From assembly GCF_015752045.1 (NCBI RefSeq), contig NZ_JADOUS010000005.1, forward strand, positions 1 to 64,000: a DNA stretch of 64,000 nucleotides, written 5' to 3'. The notes under the pieces were generated by a model, which did no database searches, had not been told where the DNA came from, and saw only the letters and a program-made list of their open reading frames with translations. The translations under genes and the position numbers were made by a program. This document shows, piece by piece, positions 1 through 7,651 of this stretch (the first letter of the stretch is position 1; each line of letters starts with the position of its first letter). This DNA comes from Arthrobacter_D sp015752045 (GTDB lineage: Bacteria > Actinomycetota > Actinomycetes > Actinomycetales > Micrococcaceae).

Positions 1-23
1 TCAAGATGAATGCTTAGACACAC

Positions 24-137
24 TCATCTCAGCAGGGCCACGAGCTTCTTGCTATCTACGACACGAGACCGCTTCCCCACCAACCGTGAAGAGCCCATAA
101 GCTGGACAAACGTTGTGGAACCCTGTGGATCTTTCAT
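24..137 (-). CDS. possible 37-aa ORF after the orphan RHS tip
   Basis: This short open frame starts with ATG 4 nt after the stop of the orphan RHS tip remnant (142-354, minus strand) and encodes 37 residues, rich in basic residues near its C-terminus. Its position copies that of the candidate immunity gene behind the intact RHS gene, so it may be the start of a broken immunity gene or an unrelated chance frame. It has no similarity I can see to the 265-aa protein at 406-1203. The local DNA is AT-richer than the rest of the window. No domain is recognisable and coding status is doubtful. Confidence 0.2.
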   Translation of the reverse strand: MKDPQGSTTFVQLMGSSRLVGKRSRVVDSKKLVALLR

Positions 138-141
138 TTTC

Positions 142-354
142 TCAATCACCTGTAATTCCGAATTTTGCGAGATCGAATCCGCCCCCGACCAGAGCACCTA
201 CGTCTCCTGAGCGTATTAGCGCCCTTCCGTTCACGCCGCTGCGAAGCCCGGACAAAATGACAATGTGCTGGTCGCGTAGATTCTCATGACGCCGCCATTC
301 GTCCGCCACGCGACGTCGGAGACCACTGTCTCCCGATTCCAGGCATCGGGAGCA
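142..354 (-). pseudogene. orphan C-terminal tip of an RHS protein (remnant)
   Basis: An open minus-strand frame with no plausible start ends at a stop at 142-144. Its last 29 residues align without gaps to the last 29 residues of the intact RHS protein at 1219-6876. I count 13 identities plus several conservative changes. The clearest block is GGGFDLAKF here against GSGLDVAKF in the intact protein, and LSGL with RS further upstream also match. Upstream of about position 260 the match fades, and an in-frame TAG lies at 355-357. The remnant sits directly behind the immunity candidate, where polymorphic toxin loci keep displaced alternative tip cassettes. This was found by eye and not by database search. 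Confidence 0.6.
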
Positions 355-405
355 CTACCAGCGCGGACGGCAAAGCAATCGATGCCGGCGTGTGCGGGCC
401 CTCGT

Positions 406-1203
406 CTACGTGAAGCGGAGTTCCTGGGCTTGAGCCCCGCGTTCCCAAGCCCAGCCGGCGAGGTCCTTGGGCCCTTGGGTTTCGAAGAACCCGTCCAGGG
501 CCTGCTCCGCCACTCCGGCGGGAACCTTCACTCCCTGGGGCACCCAGCCCGTCAGACCATGCGTGTCCAAGGCGATCGATACTTCATCGTTCTGGTGCGG
601 AACACGAGTGAGTACTGACAATGTCTCAGGGTCTCGACCGTCCGAACCGATGTGGACAACGAATCCTTCCGCTGCATCACCCCAGGCCTCGAAGCGACGG
701 TGACCGAGAACTACGACGAACCGGCCATCCTTCAGACTCTCCCAGCGTCCTAGTTGCGAGAACGCCCGTTGCTTGGCGTCCGCGACGCTGTCGATCGCCT
801 CTCCGGTCACAACCCAGGTGGACGGTGAAGCCTGATGACGACGGTTGTATCCGAGGAAGGCGAGTTCCTTCCCGATGACGTATCCGATGGCGGACACCGG
901 AACGGACAGGAGGGCAAACCCCCGCCAGGGGGCAGGCGCCAGGAGCAACAGAGCCAACTCAGCAAGAATTACACCGTAGATGAGCCATGCCGGCCCGCGG
1001 ATGCCCGTACGAACGCCTACAGCGCCACTGATCAGTAGCCCCGCTCCCACTACTACGATCGCCGGCCTAAGCGCCTCGCGCGGCACATAGCCGACCAGCA
1101 GAAACACCAGCAGGACCAGGAGGATCGCGGGAATCAGCAGGCGGAGCCAGAATTCACGGGACTCGCCTGAACCACGCAGTCGAGCAGATTTACGGTTGTC
1201 CAT
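406..1203 (-). CDS. polytopic membrane protein, candidate RHS immunity protein
   Basis: A 265-aa protein with about four hydrophobic segments in its first ~120 residues (around LLIPAILLVLLVFLLVGYV and AIVVVGAGLLISGAVGV, then a hydrophobic hairpin) and a soluble C-terminal half of ~140 residues. ATG at 1203 is chosen over an in-frame TTG at 1206 because GGAGA lies 6 nt upstream. It starts 15 nt after the RHS stop codon, the usual place for an immunity gene. A membrane immunity protein would fit a membrane-acting toxin tip, and the Gly/Ala-rich hydrophobic tip of the RHS protein supports that, but both points are inference. I recognise no named family. Confidence 0.65.
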   Translation of the reverse strand: MDNRKSARLRGSGESREFWLRLLIPAILLVLLVFLLVGYVPREALRPAIVVVGAGLLISGAVGVRTGIRGPAWLIYGVILAELALLLLAPAPWRGFALLSVPVSAIGYVIGKELAFLGYNRRHQASPSTWVVTGEAIDSVADAKQRAFSQLGRWESLKDGRFVVVLGHRRFEAWGDAAEGFVVHIGSDGRDPETLSVLTRVPHQNDEVSIALDTHGLTGWVPQGVKVPAGVAEQALDGFFETQGPKDLAGWAWERGAQAQELRFT

Positions 1204-1218
1204 CAATTTCTCCGCGTC

Positions 1219-4200
1219 TCAGTTTCCAGCAACGAAAAACTTGGCAACATCCAGTCCTGACCCCGTCGTCGTTCCATAGAGCGAGGAACGTACCAACGCC
1301 ATCGAGTTCGGGCCGCCGCTCGCAAGCCCCGACAACGTACTGACGTTCGTTCGTGCCGCTTGCTGGAGTGTACTGGATGAGCTGGGTCCGCCAGGTAGGT
1401 AGGTGAGAACACCGCCGGTAACCCCCGACCACCCTACGTCGGCCCATGTGACTGCTTCCCCGGAGATGAACTTGTCGGTCACGGTACCCGCGATCGCACC
1501 ACCACTTCCAAGCGCAGTGGTTGCTGCCGCAGCCTGAAGTGTAGGCCTGGCGCCTGCGGCAGTGAGATTATATGCGCCATGACCGCCTGCACGGGCCAAT
1601 GTCCCACCAGCAGGTCCCGCCAGCCCGCCCACAGCGCCGCTCAAAGTACCGCCAGCTACGGATCCAGCAAAGGACCGCCAGTTGTCGACTCTGCCCCCGT
1701 TCTTGATCAGATGAGTCGCAGCGCCACCAACAGCGCCAGCTGCCCCATTGACACCCGCATTCACGGCGACGTAGCTGCCGAGCCTCGAAGCCGATGACGC
1801 CGTAGCAGCGGCGGCCCGCCCGGCAGTCAGCGCCCCGCCTCCGAGCAGCCCGACAGCCCCCATCGCGGCGGACTGCGCCCAGTTGACGTCGCCGGTGGTG
1901 GCCTTCTGGATGACGACGTCGGCGCCGAAACTCATCAATCCCATACCTGCGATCTGCCCGCCCGGGACGAACATCAATGCTGCGCCAGCCACGAAGGCGA
2001 AGCCGCCGACGAGATACGCGTTCTCGTCCGCCCACTTCCCGACCGCGGCGACGGCTCCGCCAGCACTGCCGTCGTAGGCCGTGAGCTCTTTGTCGGTGAG
2101 GGGCCGCAGGCCGGTGGGGTCGGTGGTGTTGAGCGGGTTGTTGCCCGCGTAGGCGTAGGGGTTGCCGTCCCACCCCGCGCCCAGGACGGGGGCCAGCGGG
2201 TCCGTGGAGAGGAAACCCCTCGCCCTTGGGTCGTAGGCGCGTGCGCCGAGCCACTCCAGACCCGCGATATCCACCCCGCCGTGACCGGTCAGGCCGACAC
2301 CCGCCGGGAGTCCACCAACCGGCCCGGCACCAGCTCCGGCCATCCCACCTGCCATTCCGCCGGGTGCGGGGTCGGGGATCGCGGGGGCGCCGATGACGGC
2401 CCACGGGTCGGCCTCGTCGGTGGGGCGGGCGGCCCGCCACCCCGACGCGGCCCACGCAGCTCCGATCCCTGTCACACCACCGGGCAGGGACAGCACCTGC
2501 CCACCACCACCACGTGCGATGCCCGTGGTCCCGGCGAGGGTGGGGATGAGGTTCGCCGTGTCCCACCACAGCTGGACGCCGTCGACGCCGGCGAGTTCGC
2601 CCAGGGCATCGACCCACAGTTCGTGCCGGGACGCGACCTCCCCGTCGGGGGTCCGCTCACACATGCCCGCCAGATAGCCGGTAGGACCCCACGCGTATTC
2701 GGTCCAAGAGCCGTCCACATTGATGAGCCGGGTGCGACGGCCCAAGCCGTCGTGGACGAACTCCACCCGGGCACCATCCGGACCCGTCACGGCGACGAGC
2801 TGTCCCGCGGCGTCGTACTCGAACACCCGCGACCCCGCCGGAGTGGCCTCGCGGACCAGGCGACCACCGGCGTCGCACTCCCACTCCGACATTGCTGCCG
2901 GAGCGTCCGAGCGACCGACCGCAGTGGTGACGGTAGTGGTGGCGGCGATCAGCTGCCCGGCTCCGTCGTACCCGTACCGGGTGACCGCCCCGGCGCGGGT
3001 CAGGGCCGTGATGCGGCCGTCGTCGTCCCTGCCGATCAGCGTCACATCCGTCCCACCGGCATTGGCCGAGTTGTCGGTACGGCTGTGTTCGGCGAGGTCG
3101 CCGCCCCGGTAGACCCAGGTCTGGGCGAGGTGCCCGGCGGTGACCTCGGTGAGGCGCCCGGACGCGTCGTGGGTGAACACCGCGTCCCCGAGCAGCGGGT
3201 TGGTGACGGTAGTGAGGCGTCCGGCACTGTCGCGGGTGTAGGTGGTGGTCGTGCCCTGGGTATCGGTGAAGGCGGTCCGGTTCCCGTCGGCGTCGTACAC
3301 CCAGGACAAGCCCTGGTCGCCGCGGGTGCGGGAGGTGAGTTGGCCGCGCCGGTTGAAGGCGAGTTCGTGCTCCACGACCAGCCCGTCACCGCCGGCCCCG
3401 GCGCCGGCGTTCCCGGTGTGGTCGGTGATGACCACCCTTCGGTTCATGGGGTCGCGGTGGATCGCGGCGAGGAGCCGTCCGTCGACGCTGGTGAAGGCTT
3501 CCTGGCCGGCGGCGTCGTACGTCCAGGAAGTGGTGTGCCCGTCCGGGTCGGTCTGGGACAGTTGCCTTCCGGCCGGGTCATAGGTCGCGGTCGTGACCCG
3601 ACCGAGCGGGTCCGTGACGGAATCGACCTGGTCGGAGGCCGTGTAGGTGCGGGTCGTGACCCCGCCCAGCGGGTCGGTGACCCGGACCAGGCGTCCCCGG
3701 GTGTCGTAGTCGAACCGGGTCTTTCCGCCGACCCCGTTGATGGTCGAGACGAGTTCCCAGGCCGCGTTGTAGGTGAAGCGGCGGGTCCCGTACCAGGTGT
3801 CCTGGGAGTAGGTCAGCCGCCCGCACGCGTCGTACCCGTACCGGGACACCCCCTGGCCCGGGGCACGGCGGGAGACGAGCCGCCCGCACGCGTCGTAGGT
3901 GAAGGTTTCGACCTCGCCCGTCGGCAGGGTCCTGGACGTGGTGCGCTGATCGGCGTCGTAGCCGAGTTCCGTGACAGCGCCGGTCGGGTCGGTGGTCTTC
4001 CAGGGACGCCCGCACCCGTCGTACTCGTACCGGGTGATTGCTCCGGTAGGAGAGGTGATCGAGGTGATCTTCCCCGCCACGTCCCGGCCCAGGATTGTCA
4101 GCCCGCCCTCCCCGTCGAGGAGTTCCACCGGATTCCCCGCCGCGTCATAGGTGACCAGCTCCGCGGACCCGTCCACGCCCTGGACTTTCGTGGGGCGCCC

Positions 4201-6876
4201 GTACTCATCGAACGTGTAGGTCGCCGACGCGAACGCGTCCGTGATCGTCGCCGTCCCCGCCTTCCGGTCCGTGGTGGTGTCGGTGCGCACCCCGGTCGGG
4301 TCGACGACGGCCGTCAGGGCCCCGACCCTGTCGTACTCGCGCACCCAGTCGTGCCCGGCCGGATCCGTGATCCCGACCAGCCGGGACAGGGTGTCATGCG
4401 AGAACCCCCAGCGGGCGCCATCGGGCAGGACCGCCCCGGTGACGTTCCCGAGCTCGTCGACCACCCGCTCGATGGTCCGCCCGAGGGGGTCGGTCGTGCG
4501 GACCATCTCGCCATTGGGCGCATAGTCCAGACTCGTCCGTCCCCCGTCGGGGGCGATCGACGCCGTCACCCGGCCGGCGTCGTCGTGCTCGAACGCCCAC
4601 ACCGCCCCGTCGGGGTCCTCCCGGCGGACCAGCAGACCCGCACCGTCGTACACGAACCGGGCCTGTGCCCCGGACGGGCTGATCGCCGTCACCGGACGGC
4701 CCGCCTGGTCACGGACGATCCGGGCGACATCGCCGACGGCGTTGCGGGTGCCGATGAGGTCCCCGTGCTCGTCGTACTCGAACCCGATGCTCACCCCTAC
4801 CGGGTCCGTCACCCGCACCAGGAGCCCGTCCTGCCAGTCCAGCACGGTCCGGCCACCCAACGGGTCGTGCACCACGCACGGATCCCGGGTGAAGTCGTCA
4901 GCGTAGTCATACGTGACCATGGACCCGGTCGCGGTGACCAGGGTGCTCAGGCGGTCGTGCTCGTCCCACCCGTAGGTCAGGTCCGCACCTTCGGGCGTCA
5001 CGGTGCGGGTCCTGCGGCCGCGGGCATCGTAGCCGTGGACCGTGACGGAGCCGTCGCGCTCGGTCAACGCGACGAGGTTCCCGTGGGCGTCGTAGGCCAT
5101 GGATTGCCGCCGGTCGTGGGAGTCCAGCACTCCGACAAGGCGGCCCTTGCCGTCGGCGACCCAGGAGTTGGAGCGGGTGCCGTCCTCATCGGACACGGCG
5201 GTGACCCGGCCCGGCAGGTACGCGAATCGGATCCGGCGCCCGTGCTGGGTGAGCTGCAGGACGACCCGGCCGTGCTCGTCGTAGGTGTTCTCCGCCTCCA
5301 GGACCCCCGCGACGGACACCACCGCATCGATCAGACCGGCCTCGTTCCACCTGTAGGTGCGGGTCCCGGTCTCGGTGGTCACACCGACCAGGCGGCCGGC
5401 GTCGTCGTACCCGTACTCCACCCTGCGCCCGTCCGACGATCGCACGACGGCGGCACGCCCGCCCGCGTACTCGATGTCCAGGAAACGCCCCCGCCCATGC
5501 GACAGGCGCGTGACGAGTCCGGTCGCGCCGTCGACCGGCGCCTCCCGGGTCACGGAGACGGTGCGGCCGTGACCGGACCCGGTACCCACCCACACGCCGG
5601 CCGGGCTGAAGGCCCACCAGGCACCCTGATTGTCCCGGACGACCAGGAGCTCGACCGCGCCCTCGGGCAGCGAATCCAGTTCGGCCAGGTCGGCGGCGGT
5701 CGCGGGCTCCCGGGCAAGCCAGTAGTTCTCGCCCACGGCCCGGCCCCAGGCGTCCCCGGCGCGGGGGAAGTCCATTGCCCGCCCGTCGGCGAGCACCCAG
5801 CGGGCGCCCTCGTCCGTAACGCTCAGGTGCTGGTCGAGGATGGAGGCCCACCCCGGGCCGAATAGGCCCGGGCTGTCCAGACCCGAGGCCAGCGAGTTGT
5901 ACATGCGTGAGAGCACCAGGTTCGAGGCCAGACCCAAGAACCCCAGATCGGTCTCCGGTTCGATGAAGTTGCCGGTCGCGGTGTTCACCGGATCATTCGC
6001 GTACCCGGTGGTCGGCGCCGCCCCGTACGCGGTCGGCGGGTCGATGGCCAGCGCCGATCGGGACGCACTCACGCCGGCAGCCGCCAGCGCCTCGTTCAAC
6101 GCCGCGTCCGAGACGGTCGAAACAGTCCCCTCGCCACCGGCGGCCGCAAACGCGTCAGCGATGGTGCCCGCCCACACCGCATCGTTCTCGTTGGCCCGCA
6201 GGTACTCCCGGTACGCGCTGATCACTCCCGAGGCCTCGATGGATCCCCACGAGCAGCTGGAGGCGAAGGAGGACAGCTGCCCCGCCAGGGTGCCTGGAGC
6301 CGCAGACAGGCCCTCGTCCAGGCCTCGATAATCGGCGGCGAAGGTCCGCAGGTTCTCCGGCCGCGCCGAGGACGTCCCGCCCCCGTACCCGCCCCCGGGC
6401 CCCGGCGTCTCCCGGGAGCCCGTGGACGCCGTCGCCGACTCGAACGAGGGGGCTTTCCCCGGATCCGCGTTCGGCCGCTCCTCCTCCCCTGCGAAGAAGT
6501 CCACGATCCTGTCGCCGACGTTCCGATCGTTGTGCTCGCGCACCCACTCGTTGTTCGCCCGTCTCCGGGCATCCTCCTCATGGCCGGCATCGATCATCTT
6601 GCCCACGTACCCCGCGACCGTCCGCAGGGCAGACGCCACCGCAGCCGCGTCAGTGGCCGCAGTGGTTGCATTGGCCTGGAAGACGTCCGAGAAACGTCCC
6701 TCGAAATCCTCCCTGGCCGCGGAGACGTACGAAGCCCGCGTGCCGGACTGGTTCTCGATCCGCGTCGCCGCCGACTCGAACGTCCGCTGCACCGACCCGG
6801 CCACCACGTAACTGAACCGCCCGCCATTGGACGCATCAGACTCCGGCAACAACGGCATCTCGACGAATTCGGTCAC
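1219..6876 (-). CDS. giant RHS/YD-repeat polymorphic toxin-like protein
   Basis: A protein of about 1885 aa. Residues ~1-250 are helical and WXG100-like, with a second helical stretch containing CSWG, suggesting type VII export without a Sec signal. A DUF6531-type module follows at ~295-350 (VNTATGNF, LFGPGW). YD repeats run from ~445 to ~1540, then the RHS core signature (GNPYAYAGNNPLNTTDPTGL) at ~1575-1595. The last ~290 residues are a Gly/Ala-rich hydrophobic tip with no toxin family I recognise. GTG at 6876 is preferred because a G-run lies 8 nt upstream. The frame stays open to 7107, and ATG 6948 or ATG 6858 are alternatives. The immunity candidate follows immediately. Confidence 0.85.
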   Translation of the reverse strand: MTEFVEMPLLPESDASNGGRFSYVVAGSVQRTFESAATRIENQSGTRASYVSAAREDFEGRFSDVFQANATTAATDAAAVASALRTVAGYVGKMIDAGHEEDARRRANNEWVREHNDRNVGDRIVDFFAGEEERPNADPGKAPSFESATASTGSRETPGPGGGYGGGTSSARPENLRTFAADYRGLDEGLSAAPGTLAGQLSSFASSCSWGSIEASGVISAYREYLRANENDAVWAGTIADAFAAAGGEGTVSTVSDAALNEALAAAGVSASRSALAIDPPTAYGAAPTTGYANDPVNTATGNFIEPETDLGFLGLASNLVLSRMYNSLASGLDSPGLFGPGWASILDQHLSVTDEGARWVLADGRAMDFPRAGDAWGRAVGENYWLAREPATAADLAELDSLPEGAVELLVVRDNQGAWWAFSPAGVWVGTGSGHGRTVSVTREAPVDGATGLVTRLSHGRGRFLDIEYAGGRAAVVRSSDGRRVEYGYDDAGRLVGVTTETGTRTYRWNEAGLIDAVVSVAGVLEAENTYDEHGRVVLQLTQHGRRIRFAYLPGRVTAVSDEDGTRSNSWVADGKGRLVGVLDSHDRRQSMAYDAHGNLVALTERDGSVTVHGYDARGRRTRTVTPEGADLTYGWDEHDRLSTLVTATGSMVTYDYADDFTRDPCVVHDPLGGRTVLDWQDGLLVRVTDPVGVSIGFEYDEHGDLIGTRNAVGDVARIVRDQAGRPVTAISPSGAQARFVYDGAGLLVRREDPDGAVWAFEHDDAGRVTASIAPDGGRTSLDYAPNGEMVRTTDPLGRTIERVVDELGNVTGAVLPDGARWGFSHDTLSRLVGITDPAGHDWVREYDRVGALTAVVDPTGVRTDTTTDRKAGTATITDAFASATYTFDEYGRPTKVQGVDGSAELVTYDAAGNPVELLDGEGGLTILGRDVAGKITSITSPTGAITRYEYDGCGRPWKTTDPTGAVTELGYDADQRTTSRTLPTGEVETFTYDACGRLVSRRAPGQGVSRYGYDACGRLTYSQDTWYGTRRFTYNAAWELVSTINGVGGKTRFDYDTRGRLVRVTDPLGGVTTRTYTASDQVDSVTDPLGRVTTATYDPAGRQLSQTDPDGHTTSWTYDAAGQEAFTSVDGRLLAAIHRDPMNRRVVITDHTGNAGAGAGGDGLVVEHELAFNRRGQLTSRTRGDQGLSWVYDADGNRTAFTDTQGTTTTYTRDSAGRLTTVTNPLLGDAVFTHDASGRLTEVTAGHLAQTWVYRGGDLAEHSRTDNSANAGGTDVTLIGRDDDGRITALTRAGAVTRYGYDGAGQLIAATTTVTTAVGRSDAPAAMSEWECDAGGRLVREATPAGSRVFEYDAAGQLVAVTGPDGARVEFVHDGLGRRTRLINVDGSWTEYAWGPTGYLAGMCERTPDGEVASRHELWVDALGELAGVDGVQLWWDTANLIPTLAGTTGIARGGGGQVLSLPGGVTGIGAAWAASGWRAARPTDEADPWAVIGAPAIPDPAPGGMAGGMAGAGAGPVGGLPAGVGLTGHGGVDIAGLEWLGARAYDPRARGFLSTDPLAPVLGAGWDGNPYAYAGNNPLNTTDPTGLRPLTDKELTAYDGSAGGAVAAVGKWADENAYLVGGFAFVAGAALMFVPGGQIAGMGLMSFGADVVIQKATTGDVNWAQSAAMGAVGLLGGGALTAGRAAAATASSASRLGSYVAVNAGVNGAAGAVGGAATHLIKNGGRVDNWRSFAGSVAGGTLSGAVGGLAGPAGGTLARAGGHGAYNLTAAGARPTLQAAAATTALGSGGAIAGTVTDKFISGEAVTWADVGWSGVTGGVLTYLPGGPSSSSTLQQAARTNVSTLSGLASGGPNSMALVRSSLYGTTTGSGLDVAKFFVAGN
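2230..5540 (-). repeat. YD-repeat array inside the RHS gene
   Basis: Roughly 1100 codons encode tandem degenerate repeats of about 20-22 residues following the G-x2-x3-Y-D-x2-GR-L pattern (for example TYDACGRL, GYDACGRL, RYEYDGCGR). At DNA level the motif for Tyr-Asp-(Ala/Glu)-x-Gly-Arg recurs dozens of times. In known RHS structures such repeats form a beta-cage that encloses the C-terminal toxin. The density is highest at 3400-4200. Confidence 0.85.
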
Positions 6877-6884
6877 AACCAACG

Positions 6885-6892
6885 CCCCCCCC
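6885..6892 (-). promoter_or_regulatory. G8 homopolymer at the RHS ribosome-binding position
   Basis: Eight consecutive C on the plus strand (G on the coding strand) end 8 nt before the preferred GTG start of the RHS gene, where a Shine-Dalgarno sequence should be. It is the only purine-rich element there. A homopolymer of this length could slip during replication and change translation initiation; that is inference. Confidence 0.35.
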
Positions 6893-7033
6893 AGGAACAA
6901 GAACAACAGCAAGGAAAAACCATCGACCACACAGGCAGACACCCGCATGGGAAGAGCACGAGGAAAAGAGACCTTCAAGAAACAGGGCCGGCGCCGAGAA
7001 AACTCCGGACCCGGCAAAAAACCCGAAAAACCC

Positions 7034-7050
7034 AAAAAACCCGGTCCGGG
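7034..7050 (-). terminator. GC hairpin plus U6 tract between WXG100 and RHS genes
   Basis: Read on the minus strand, CCCGGACCGGG can form a short hairpin and is followed directly by TTTTTT, then GGG, TTTTT, CGGG and TTTTTT again. This looks like a weak intrinsic terminator. The same stretch also has four G3 tracts with 6-9 nt loops (7010-7042). It lies ~100 nt downstream of the WXG100 stop and ~160 nt upstream of the RHS start. Confidence 0.4.
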
Positions 7051-7086
7051 AGAACCCAAGGCCGGGAAACCACCATTGCGTGACGG

Positions 7087-7128
7087 CCGGGTGACCGCAC
7101 CCCTCACACGAGGGGTGCGGTCACCCGG
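7087..7128 (-). terminator. perfect 18-bp hairpin downstream of WXG100 gene
   Basis: CCGGGTGACCGCACCCCT (7087-7104) is exactly repeated in inverted orientation at 7111-7128, leaving a 6-nt loop. It begins 23 nt after the WXG100 stop. No U-tract follows it directly on the minus strand, so it may act as an RNA-stabilising or attenuating stem with the U-rich element at 7034-7050. Both would lower transcription into the RHS gene relative to WXG100. Confidence 0.6.
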
Positions 7129-7151
7129 ACCTCATGGCAGCGAATACGTAC

Positions 7152-7433
7152 TCAGGCTCCGCCGCCGGCGGAGAAGATGTCCTGGGAGATCTTCTGCAGC
7201 TGCGTCCGCAGCTGCTCCAGTTCCTCCCTGGCCTTATCCAGCGCGGCCTTCGTCTCCGGCCACGTCGAACCACGGAACTGCTGGGCCAACGGCCCGTCCC
7301 AGATGTTCGGATCGGACAGGATCTTGCCCTGCGAATCCAGCGCCGAGATCTGATCCGTGAAACCACCATTGATGATCGACTGCACCTGACCGATTGCAGC
7401 CTTCGCTTGCTCGGTAGACAACACACGCGACAT
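7152..7433 (-). CDS. WXG100-family protein
   Basis: A 93-aa, mostly helical protein with the WXG motif as WDG in NIWDGPLAQQF near residue 50, between two predicted helices, and a coiled C-terminal helix (ALDKAREELEQLRTQLQKI). Size and architecture match ESAT-6-like type VII substrates and chaperones. ATG at 7433 is chosen because GGGGAGGA lies 8 nt upstream; the in-frame ATG at 7451 would place this ribosome site inside the gene. It is first in the leftward transcript ahead of the RHS gene and divergent from the secretion-machine genes, so a role as co-secreted partner of the RHS protein is likely but inferred. Confidence 0.88.
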   Translation of the reverse strand: MSRVLSTEQAKAAIGQVQSIINGGFTDQISALDSQGKILSDPNIWDGPLAQQFRGSTWPETKAALDKAREELEQLRTQLQKISQDIFSAGGGA

Positions 7434-7651
7434 AGAAAATATCCTCCCCAAGAGACAACCGCTTCAATGCCGGTACAACAACTGCCGGCGAGCGGACGCA
7501 CGTGACGCTACCAATAGCACCCCATAAAAGCCACCATCACCACCGCCCCCACCTCACACCGCGACAAAACCGTCCGATAAGAACAACGGACAGTGAATAT
7601 GTTCGCCCGTGCGTATGATGCTCGAGGCACCGAACGGAATTGGGGACGATC
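7434..7651. promoter_or_regulatory. divergent promoter region of the secretion locus
   Basis: This 218-nt gap separates the leftward WXG100-RHS unit from the rightward secretion operon and is AT-richer than its surroundings. A -10-like TATGAT is at 7614-7619 on the plus strand, without a convincing -35. A short inverted repeat GTCCG/CGGAC (7572-7576 and 7587-7591, spacer 10) could bind a regulator. I could not place the minus-strand promoter. Confidence 0.35.

Noticed and set aside
10..210. A 66-codon plus-strand frame at the left edge
   Set aside because: No start signal or family; it lies opposite the RHS-tip remnant, which has recognisable homology.
2281..5865. A 1194-codon open frame on the plus strand opposite the RHS gene
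   Set aside because: It is an antisense shadow caused by high GC and repeated codons of the YD array; its translation is low-complexity Gly/Arg/Val/Pro-rich and has no start signal.
6877..7107. Upstream extension of the RHS protein to 7107, giving a signal-peptide-like hydrophobic stretch
   Set aside because: The extension reads through terminator-like hairpins and U-tracts, and a Sec signal is not expected for a WXG100-linked RHS protein. ATG 6948 cannot be fully excluded.
7434..7451. ATG 7451 as the WXG100 start
   Set aside because: It would put a perfect GGGGAGGA ribosome site inside the gene, 8 nt before the better ATG at 7433.
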